Shown here: positions 1 through 6,637 of the stretch, piece after piece | Layout: the number at the start of each line of letters is the position of its first letter | Position numbering within the stretch: position 1 is the stretch's first letter | From: Paenibacillus ferrarius | Lineage (GTDB): Bacteria; Bacillota; Bacilli; Paenibacillales; NBRC-103111 | NCBI RefSeq assembly: GCF_002027705.1 | Contig: NZ_MBTG01000025.1 | Coordinates: 39,391-103,390, forward strand | Direction: 5' to 3' | Length of the DNA stretch: 64,000 nucleotides | The notes under the pieces: model-generated | Told to the model about the DNA's origin: nothing | The model's database searches: none | The model's input: the letters and a program-made list of their open reading frames with translations, nothing else | Program-made: the position numbers and the translations under genes

Positions 1-454
1 TAAGCCCGGAGTACTAGATCCCTATTTTCTGATCTAGTTCGCCGTGAGATTTTTGTATTTATTTTTGAGTTTTTTCCGGATAAAGTCAAACTTATTTTAC
101 TCTGACTCATCCCGAGCAATTCCCCGATTTGTTGTTGAGTTGCACCAGGATTCTCGCTATAAGCCTGAAGGACTCTGCCTCTAATTTCTGACTTAGTAAA
201 TTGAGCAACATTTGATACAGTGTTGCGAGTAGTTATTTTATATTTTTTTTGTTATGTTGGTCATTTTCTATCTGAGAGGTTCCTAATTGAGTAAGTTGAT
301 TAGAGCATTCATTGCATACAAGTTTCCCATGAAACATTACTACATTTACATTGTTCAAGCATAGAACACAGCTGCTTATTGATCTGAATTTTCTCAGCAT
401 GATCGAATTTGTTATTTCATCTATTTTACGAACGATCCCTGTTATATTTGTCAC
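1..454 (-). pseudogene. Zinc-finger plus helix-turn-helix protein, frameshifted, runs off left edge
   Basis: Reading starts at a GTG (452-454) behind a good AAGGAG site. The first 73 codons carry a Cys4 knuckle (CVLC, then CNEC about 20 residues on), resembling the small zinc fingers of Gin/CsfB-type anti-sigma factors. The frame then stops at 233. In another frame the same strand stays open from about position 250 to the window edge and encodes an HTH-like segment (NPGATQQQIGELLGMSQSKI). The two frames meet at an A8 run on the coding strand (T8 at 243-250), so one gene with a single-base indel is the simplest reading. Whether this is true decay, slippage or a sequencing error cannot be told here. 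Function is unknown; a DNA-binding regulator is an inference. Confidence 0.5.
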
Positions 455-1640
455 GTTAAATCTCCTTACAAGCAGTGAACTATTCTATAGATTAGTTCCT
501 TTATCTAAATCCATACTATCATATTTTAAATTAAATATTACAATTTCAATTTTAAATCATTTAATATTCGACATAAAAATTGATCCTATTACATGAATAT
601 TCTGACAAAATCCACGGAGCTCATTTTGATATACTTGGTAAAACCTTTATTAAAGGTGAGCTCTGTAATTGAAACTTTTTGCTCGATGCTCTTTATACTT
701 ATTATTTATTTTTCAACCGCGTGGAAGAAAATGAGCTAAAGCGTCTATTCGTTATTTGAATGCGCACCTGCATGTGCTCCGTAAACCCCACAGTTAACCT
801 GCACTGTGCCTGTGACTGATGCCGTGTTTGTCGAAATCAGATGGATGATATTGCCGCCGCCGCATTCGTACCCCTCCAATGCCGTCAAAGCAGGCAGCGC
901 CGTTACCGCCGTTTGTCAGTAAGGTTCCAGAAATGGTCATGGCACCTTCCCGCCCAGGACGAGGATGCCGCCATAACTAATTTATAACTCATTTACTACA
1001 ATTGTTAGACGAAAATAATGTTTTAGACTGAAGTTGTTGATTTGACGTGGTTTCTGAGCTGAAAAATCGTCAGCTATTAAAAATAAGTTTTAGACTAGCG
1101 CCCCATGGCTATGAAGCCATTAAGACAAAAACAGCTAATAAAGTATTAGACAGCGCGAGAGCTGCAGCGTGGCCCGACCGGCCGTCACCGTCACCGGCGC
1201 GCTGCTCGATTCCAGAACTACTAGCGATAGATAATGCGTCTATAGAAACGATATAAGTTATTCACTCAAAAAGAAATTTCTCACTGATATCATTGTAATA
1301 AGTCAAAACTTTGATTATTAAATACCCCAGAGTACACTTCTAACCATACAAATAATATTTGCATTTGTTGCATAACTCCTTTATGAAATTGCGCATTATT
1401 TAATCTGCATATTACGACAACTACTATCTATAAGCAATGATTTTTCCTGAACGGATTAATATAAACTTTTTTATGGCCTTAGTGCATGATACTATATCAT
1501 TCCGTTTTAATTTGTAACTAAATATGGAAAATTGTTACTTTTTAGCGTTTAAATATAGTATTATAAATAAAAATCTATTTTAAGAGTACTAAGTGAGGTT
1601 CTTCAATTTCAGTTAATTTAAAGTGAGGAAGTAGCTTGTA
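455..1640. other. Long non-coding stretch with gene debris
   Basis: About 1.2 kb with no convincing intact gene. At roughly 748-895 on the minus strand there is a short open stretch rich in Gly and Thr (it reads YECGGGNIIHLISTNTAS and on to a stop near 748) without a usable start; it looks like the tail of a lost gene. Around 619-665 an imperfect inverted repeat (GAGCTCA / TGAGCTC, with an inner CCTTTA/TAAAGG) could be an old terminator. A block at about 1140-1215 is much more GC-rich than its surroundings. The flanks are very AT-rich, as in degraded or transferred DNA. Confidence 0.4.
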
Positions 1641-2009
1641 ATGAAATCAATTTATCACGACGCTATGAATAGCTGGAATGGATATAGTCATCAGGGAAAA
1701 GTTGCTATCTATACAGTTATTTCTATGATTAATGATTTAATGCTATCTGAGGAGAATGCTTCAAGTTACGAGCTTGAACTTGAATACTTGGAGGATTTTT
1801 CTATAATCTGTGATAATTCACCAATAGCAATTCACCAGGTAAAGACCTTTGATTCGACTGCTCCATCTGAATACAAAGATGCAGTTTGGACGCTTCTAGG
1901 AAAAAGCATGATGCTCCCTACAATAGTTCACGCCTATTTACACACGTCCGAGACACTATCCCAAAAGGCTAGGTTAAAAGAAGTGTATGCTACACTTGTG
2001 GCTCCTTGA
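1641..2009 (+). pseudogene. N-terminal fragment of an ABC-3C/DUF4297-like defence protein
   Basis: 122 aa from an ATG preceded by GAGGAAG. The segment NGYSHQGKVAIYTVISMI, then an acidic stretch with ED (EYLEDFSI) and then AIHQVK, matches the N-terminal domain common to large proteins of ABC-three-component and DUF4297/Cap4-like anti-phage systems; the ED...QxK arrangement resembles a PD-(D/E)xK nuclease core. Such proteins are normally several hundred residues long. This one stops soon after the core, and no partner (ATPase or middle component) follows. It is probably a remnant of a defence island. The family assignment rests on remembered motifs, so it is moderate. Confidence 0.45.
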
Positions 2010-2118
2010 TATTAGTATATAGAACCATAATAGTTCTTATAAGATCTAAAATAAAATGGATATATATGTTATAGGTATCTGTAATTTAGACATAGAGTCT
2101 GAAAAAGAGGTGAGTCCG

Positions 2119-2451
2119 TTGTCCAAACTCTCAAAACATGTTGGAGTAAAAGTGAGAAGTTCCCGTAAAAATAGAGGGTTAACCCAAGAACAACTAGGTG
2201 AGCTCGTTGAGCTCCCTCAGTCCTACATTGGTGGCATTGAGCGAGGTGAAAAGAATATCTCATTAGAAACCCTTAGAGTAGAGCCAAGCGATTTATCTAG
2301 TGATTATGGCCTTGCTAGTTCGCATTATGAGAGATCAAAATTATTAGATTCTACACACCTTTTAATTGAACACTGTTCGGACAAAGAACTGGCTTTAATT
2401 AAAAAATTAGCTGAAGTTGTAATTTCAGAGGTCCGATCTAAAAGCAATTAA
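2119..2451 (+). CDS. XRE-family HTH transcriptional regulator
   Basis: The best start is TTG at 2119, six bases after AAAGAGGTGA; an upstream in-frame ATG at 2056 lacks a ribosome site. The 110 aa protein has a Cro/C1-type HTH at about residues 5-55 (RSSRKNRGLTQEQLGELV, then YIGGIERGEKNISLETL), as in SinR/SlrR-like regulators. After LETL the usual recognition-domain tail is replaced by RVEPSDLSSDYG, which looks altered or partly deleted. The C-terminal part (about 75-110) is helical and may dimerise. It follows the defence-gene fragment, so it could have regulated that locus. Confidence 0.7.
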   Translation: MSKLSKHVGVKVRSSRKNRGLTQEQLGELVELPQSYIGGIERGEKNISLETLRVEPSDLSSDYGLASSHYERSKLLDSTHLLIEHCSDKELALIKKLAEVVISEVRSKSN

Positions 2452-2471
2452 AAAAATTAGTTAGTGAAGCT

Positions 2472-2525
2472 AAAACGAGTGCAACTCAGGACTTGTAAGG
2501 TCCTAGAGAGCACTCGTTTTTCTTT
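2472..2525. terminator. Bidirectional intrinsic terminator
   Basis: Perfect outer arms AAAACGAGTGC / GCACTCGTTTT with an inner AGGAC/GTCCT stem and T-runs on both sides. It separates the plus-strand regulator from the minus-strand polymerase module. Confidence 0.8.
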
Positions 2526-2542
2526 AAATATGTGCCAAAAAT

Positions 2543-2998
2543 TTATTTTAGAAACTCCGAATACTTCCCTAAACGTTTCATAAGTTCTGCTCGAGCAACA
2601 TCTCTAATCAAAACAAATTTGTCCTCGTAGCCGCGGCAGATATATTTGTACCGCAAATTCGAGTCTATCATCTCATCTTCAAACACCTTTATATTTCGTT
2701 CTTTCAATAGCTTCCGCACCGCTTGAAGGTCGTTTGTCATGAGGTTTTGAATGATATTTGCCGCTTTAACAAAGACTGTTCTCATTGAGTAGGAAGTTCT
2801 TTCTATTTCCTGTTTATTCTTTTCAACAATTGAAAGTAACATCGGAAGTAAAACGAAATCCCGAATCGCTTCCAATTCCTCTTTCGTAGGCATTGTAGTT
2901 TGGGGTTGCTGTTGATGTCTCTGCTGAAGTGCAGCACTATGTTCTGGTGACATGAACTTAGTGCTCCATCTACCGTTTCCGTCAAGTAGTTTGCTCAA
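2543..2998 (-). CDS. YolD-like partner of Y-family polymerase (copy 1)
   Basis: 151 aa from a TTG overlapping the polymerase stop (TTGA), so translation is coupled. Residues 5-30 contain GNGRW...MSPEH...L, matching the YolD motif found in small proteins encoded beside UvrX/YqjW polymerases. The rest (FVLLPMLLSIVEKN, RNIKVFEDEM, YKYICRGY, RAELMKRL) is homologous to the partner at 5246-5617, giving a clear paralogous pair. YolD-like proteins are thought to act as UmuD-like accessories of translesion polymerases; a role here in controlling the adjacent polymerase is inferred. The N-terminal YolD motif is present only in this copy. Confidence 0.6.
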   Translation of the reverse strand: MSKLLDGNGRWSTKFMSPEHSAALQQRHQQQPQTTMPTKEELEAIRDFVLLPMLLSIVEKNKQEIERTSYSMRTVFVKAANIIQNLMTNDLQAVRKLLKERNIKVFEDEMIDSNLRYKYICRGYEDKFVLIRDVARAELMKRLGKYSEFLK

Positions 2999-4242
2999 GC
3001 ATAATGTCCCCCTATCATGATCGCTCTTTCTTTGGCTTGTGCGGTTCCCAGCAGTGAAGAAGCTCTAATGATTGCGGCGCCGCCAAATCTGTCTTTAATA
3101 TTATCCTGGGCCTTGGCGAGCCTAAGATTTCTTTCGATATCCTCAAACAGATCAAGCTGGTACGTGCTGTCATTCGTCAGTTGAGATAGGTCTACAGCTA
3201 AATGCGTGAGGGGATCTCCATTCCAATATTTCTTGAACAGTTCGCGTGCTACTGAAACAACATGATGCTCTAAACAAGTCGGGGAAGGTATTGTCATCTG
3301 CCTCGAAAATCCTCCCGTCATCGTCCCTACGCTAACTGTTACTACACGCCCCATGCTGTTGTACCGCCTGCTTGTTCGGCATACTTCAATCACTAATTCA
3401 ATCATTAACGGCTCGATGTCCTCCATTGTCTGGTATTTGGTTGACTGTACAGTTCTGCCTCGAGTAATCGATTGCGGCTTCGCGAAGGCTCTTGCAACGA
3501 CCGGGCTGGGATCAATTCCACGCGCTGTTTGCCAATAATATTCTGCTTTGATGTCGCTTTGTCGTCCCATCCTAATCCGCATGCGCCGCTTGAATTCTCC
3601 AAGCTCCAGCCGCGCTATGTCACCAATAGTATTCAGTCCCATTTTTACAAAATGAACCGTCATACGGGATCCCACCATATACATTCTGGAGATAGGTAAC
3701 GGCCATAATATGGATTCTGCCTGGTCTGCTGGTAACTCAAAAATGCCACTATCACTCTTTTTCGCAAAATTGTCTGTCGCCATTTTTGCAAGTATTTTGG
3801 TTGATGAAATCCCGGCCCGAATCCAAACACCGGTGGAAAGCATAACTTTTGTTTGCATCTGGCGTGCAATTTTTTCTGGAGATCCAAAAAGCGCCGTTGA
3901 ACCTGTCACGTCAATAAATTGCTCATCAATGCTCCACGGCTCAACTAGGTCGGTGAAGGATTCATAAATTTCCGTGATAAGTGTAGAAACATCAATGTAC
4001 GTCTTCATTCTTGGTCGGACTATAGTAAGATCCGGGCAAACAGCAAGAGCTTCAAAATTTCGCATTGCAGTTGACACGCCATAAGATTTCGCAATGGGAC
4101 AAGCAGCTAATACAATACCGCTCTTGCGTGCAGGGTCGCCAACCGCAACCGGCTTATTACAAAGCTCAGGGTGCGCTGATTTTTCGACGCTGGCATAAAA
4201 ACTCTGACAATCCACAAGCATAATAGATCTTTTTGATTCCAT
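2995..4242 (-). CDS. Y-family DNA polymerase, UvrX/DinB-like
   Basis: 415 aa, full length for UvrX/YqjW-type polymerases. Catalytic acids lie in LVDCQSFYASVE (about residues 9-20) and SIDEQF (near 104), followed by the thumb helix-hairpin-helix, the little finger, and QLDLFED near residue 364, a typical beta-clamp binding motif. The C-terminus (RASSLLGTAQAKERA...GGHY) is typical of UvrX relatives. It should perform translesion synthesis at stalled forks. KPVAVGDP lacks one residue compared with the VAVAGDP of its neighbour. It is separated from the truncated polymerase by a palindrome (4263-4301) and shows no LexA box of its own, so expression may depend on read-through. Confidence 0.85.
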   Translation of the reverse strand: MESKRSIMLVDCQSFYASVEKSAHPELCNKPVAVGDPARKSGIVLAACPIAKSYGVSTAMRNFEALAVCPDLTIVRPRMKTYIDVSTLITEIYESFTDLVEPWSIDEQFIDVTGSTALFGSPEKIARQMQTKVMLSTGVWIRAGISSTKILAKMATDNFAKKSDSGIFELPADQAESILWPLPISRMYMVGSRMTVHFVKMGLNTIGDIARLELGEFKRRMRIRMGRQSDIKAEYYWQTARGIDPSPVVARAFAKPQSITRGRTVQSTKYQTMEDIEPLMIELVIEVCRTSRRYNSMGRVVTVSVGTMTGGFSRQMTIPSPTCLEHHVVSVARELFKKYWNGDPLTHLAVDLSQLTNDSTYQLDLFEDIERNLRLAKAQDNIKDRFGGAAIIRASSLLGTAQAKERAIMIGGHYA

Positions 4243-4262
4243 AAATCACATCACCGTCCCGC

Positions 4263-4316
4263 AAAAATGAGCATAAATAGACAAATATTATGCTCATTTT
4301 TTATTTATGCTCATTT
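4263..4316. repeat. Perfect 14-bp inverted repeat with a third copy
   Basis: AAAAATGAGCATAA (4263-4276) and TTATGCTCATTTTT (4288-4301) form a perfect palindrome with an 11-base loop; a third TTTATGCTCATTT follows at 4304-4316. On the minus strand it can act as an intrinsic terminator after the truncated polymerase, or as an operator 20-75 bases upstream of the full-length one. The third copy would allow two alternative pairings. Confidence 0.55.
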
Positions 4317-4343
4317 CCCATAATGTCTGAAACACCATCTGTA

Positions 4344-5249
4344 TCAGGAAGCAATGGTTTTTTTGACATTGTGCACATACATTTTTTTGTAGATACCAAG
4401 AAGTATCGTGTTCACTTCCGAAGACTCCTCATAATCCCGCGGCAGTGTCATCATATGACCGATCGACTTCGGAGCCGTATCGAACGTCGTCGGCGTGACC
4501 GGACTGTCATCCAAACCATTGGCCGTTCGCCACATGACTTCGGCGTGAATATCCGACTGCTTGCCGAAGCGGGCGCGGAATTTGTTCTTGAGCTGCGGCA
4601 GCGGCGTTTGGGCCACATCGCCAACGGTGTACATCCCCAGCTTGGCGAAATGTGCAGTCATCCGCGAGCCGACGCCAAACATCTTGCTGACCGGCTGTGT
4701 CCATAAGGTTTCTGCAAGCTTTGACGGGTGCAGCGTGTAGACGCCGCTCGGATTCTTTTTCGCCCAAATATCGGTCGCAATCTTCGCTAGAATTTTATTC
4801 GAGCTAATCCCGATTCGGACTCTCACGCCCGTTTGCCGGAGCACTTTGCGCTGGATGGCTTCCGCAATAGTTAACGGATCTCCGAAGAGCGGCAAGCTGG
4901 CCGTGACGTCAAGAAACTGCTCATCGATACTAAAAACTTCAACCTGATCCGTAAATTCTTCGTAGATCTTGGTAATCATAAGAGAAATATCAATATAATG
5001 CTGCATGCGCGGGCGCATCACGACCAGCTCCGGGCACTTCTTAAGCGCCTCGCCCAGTCGCTCTGCTGTAGATACACCATACTTTTTGGCAACAGGGCAG
5101 GCAGCCAGAATGATGCCCGACCTCAGCGCAGGATCCCCAGCGACCGCAACGGGTTTATCCTTGAAGCCCGGATGATCCGCCTTCTCAACACTGGCATAGA
5201 AGCTCTCGCAGTCCGCTAGGAATATCGTTCTTTCCTTTCCTTTGCTCAC
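4344..5249 (-). pseudogene. Y-family DNA polymerase, C-terminally truncated
   Basis: 301 aa from a GTG (GTGA overlap with the partner stop) behind GAGGGGG. Palm and finger motifs are intact: LADCESFYASVE, VAVAGDPALRSG, SIDEQFLD, thumb VGSRMTAHFAKLG. Similarity to the 2995-4242 protein ends near residue 284; the reading frame then gives 17 unrelated residues and stops. The little finger and the clamp-binding motif are missing, so processive activity is unlikely although the catalytic acids remain. It was probably inactivated by a deletion between the two polymerase genes. Confidence 0.75.
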
Positions 5250-5617
5250 CGTAATCCCCCTCGCATATTCATAAGCATGGTCATAAGTTCTGCCTTAACC
5301 AAGCTGCGAAGCATCGTGAAATGGTGAATGTAACCGCGTACTTTGTATTCAACGTTGATCCCTAAGGCATTCATTTCGGTATGAATCACTTTAATGTCTC
5401 TTTTTTTCATGCTGCTCTTCAGCTGCTGCAATTGCGGGTAAATGGCATTCTCAACCTCTCTCAAATAAAAAAGCACATGATTGTAGACAATTTTATCCTT
5501 GTACACCTTGAGCTCCTCCATATCCCTTGCAAGCATATCGAGCAAAATGGGCAACAGCGTAAATTCCTTAATAAGTTGAACATCCTCGTCTGTCTCAATT
5601 CTTGAGCTGACCGTCAT
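5246..5617 (-). CDS. Partner protein of Y-family polymerase (copy 2)
   Basis: 123 aa. The start at 5617 is chosen because GGTGGAG lies six bases upstream; a longer reading from 5644 would begin inside a LexA box. It is homologous to the partner at 2543-2998 (FTLLPILLDMLARDM, RDIKVIHTEM, YKVRGY, KAELM) but lacks the YolD motif at the N-terminus. It is first in its operon, whereas copy 1 is last. Function is inferred from linkage to SOS polymerases. Confidence 0.65.
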   Translation of the reverse strand: MTVSSRIETDEDVQLIKEFTLLPILLDMLARDMEELKVYKDKIVYNHVLFYLREVENAIYPQLQQLKSSMKKRDIKVIHTEMNALGINVEYKVRGYIHHFTMLRSLVKAELMTMLMNMRGGLR

Positions 5618-5637
5618 TTTATCTCCACCACCATATG

Positions 5638-5682
5638 CGAACATATATTCGTGTTACTTATTATATACCGAACATGTATTCG
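5638..5682 (-). promoter_or_regulatory. Two LexA (DinR) SOS boxes
   Basis: CGAACATATATTCG at 5638-5651 and CGAACATGTATTCG at 5669-5682 each differ by one base from the Gram-positive LexA consensus CGAAC-N4-GTTCG. Their starts are 31 bases apart, about three helical turns, immediately upstream of the partner start at 5617. They predict DNA-damage induction of the partner/polymerase operon. Confidence 0.8.
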
Positions 5683-5714
5683 TTATGCAAGCAATTTTAA
5701 TTGGAAATAAAATA

Positions 5715-5757
5715 CACCGTGCAGATGAGCGTCTCAGCTCGGCTGCACGGTGCTTTT
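5715..5757. terminator. Intrinsic terminator
   Basis: Perfect 10-bp stem CACCGTGCAG / CTGCACGGTG. The stronger T-run is on the plus side; on the minus side it follows the SpoVIF-like gene and is backed by a weaker TATTTTATTT. Confidence 0.65.
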
Positions 5758-5765
5758 TACTTCAT

Positions 5766-6055
5766 CTAACGAAACATCGCCCACAGTCGGATTAAGTGAA
5801 AAGTGTTGGAAGGATCGATCTTTTGAGCCACAATAAATTCCAGAATTTGCGCTGTCTGATTGCCGTTCAGCTTCTCGCCGAAGATAGTGGCCGCAAGCTG
5901 GGTGAGGCGTGCAACCTGCGTGTGATTTTGCAAATCAGCCTTGGTGACGCCTTGCAGCAGCATTTTGATACGCTCCTTGATCTCCGGGTTTTTCAATTTG
6001 AATTTCACACCGCTCCACGAGCGCAGGATCGATGCCATACTGTTGATAGCTCATG
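5766..6055 (-). CDS. SpoVIF-like sporulation protein, apparent frameshift near the start
   Basis: The open frame (residues KFKLKNPEIKERIKMLLQ, then KIDPSNTFHLIRLW) resembles the SpoVIF/YjcC family of small coat-maturation proteins. Its first ATG (6038) has no ribosome site. A strong GGAGG (6064-6068) instead serves an ATG at 6053-6055, which reads MSYQQYGIDPALVER and would join the main frame if one G of the GG at 6011-6012 were removed. The real gene is therefore likely about 95 aa, with a one-base insertion or a sequencing error. Functional assignment is moderate. Confidence 0.5.
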
Positions 6056-6170
6056 TTCGCAACCTCCGATCTGCTATCCTGCTACTAGCATATGAGCGCA
6101 GCGAGGCGAACTTGACTCGAATCTGGCACCTTCGGAAGCGTGGATGTACAGGGGAATCTCTATCTCCCTC

Positions 6171-6222
6171 CCAAAAAATAAGAGGCTGCTCGCCAGGTTT
6201 TTCACCTTTGGAGACAACCTCT
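6171..6222 (-). terminator. Terminator of the DUF1294 gene
   Basis: On the minus strand, AGAGGTTGTCTCC pairs with GAGCAGCCTCT (a few G-U pairs) and is followed by TATTTTTTGG. Confidence 0.6.
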
Positions 6223-6228
6223 CAAATT

Positions 6229-6495
6229 TCACATATAAATAGCAATCAGAATGACACAGATGCAATTGAGCACGACCAGGAGCGGAATGCCGATTACAAA
6301 CGACATATGTTTGGTCTTATGGCGCCACACGCGCATGCCCAGCCAACCGCCAATCCCGCCACCAAGCGCAGCCAGTGTAAAAAGTCGTTTCTCCGGCACG
6401 CGGCGGCCGCCTTTTTTGGCCTGTCCTTTGTCATGTCCCATTTCTATAAACGTAATGATATTCATCAGCAATAAATAAACAAGAAAATAAGTCAA
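6229..6495 (-). CDS. DUF1294 (YsdA-like) membrane protein
   Basis: 88 aa from a TTG behind AAGGTG. It has a short N-terminal hydrophobic segment, a basic stretch (DKGQAKKGGRRVPEKRLF), a Gly-rich segment (LGGGIGGWLGM), HKTKH, and a C-terminal membrane helix. This order is characteristic of DUF1294 proteins, whose function is not established. Confidence 0.8.
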   Translation of the reverse strand: MTYFLVYLLLMNIITFIEMGHDKGQAKKGGRRVPEKRLFTLAALGGGIGGWLGMRVWRHKTKHMSFVIGIPLLVVLNCICVILIAIYM

Positions 6496-6637
6496 ATGCG
6501 GGACACCTTCATTTCAGAAAATAGTAAACTCTACTTTCTATCTTAAAAGCGAACGCGCATGGGGTCAATATCTACGACGATCACGCCAAAAATTAGGGCT
6601 GGCGATGCTTCCCGTCAAGCGTGCAAACCGCTCGCTA

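Noticed and set aside
1047..1256. Plus-strand ORF of 69 codons
   Set aside because: No ribosome site, no recognisable domain, and an abrupt composition change inside it.
6548..6600. Minus-strand tail reading GVIVVDIDPMRVRF then stop
   Set aside because: It looks a little like a PriA C-terminus but is too short, without an upstream frame, to call a fragment.
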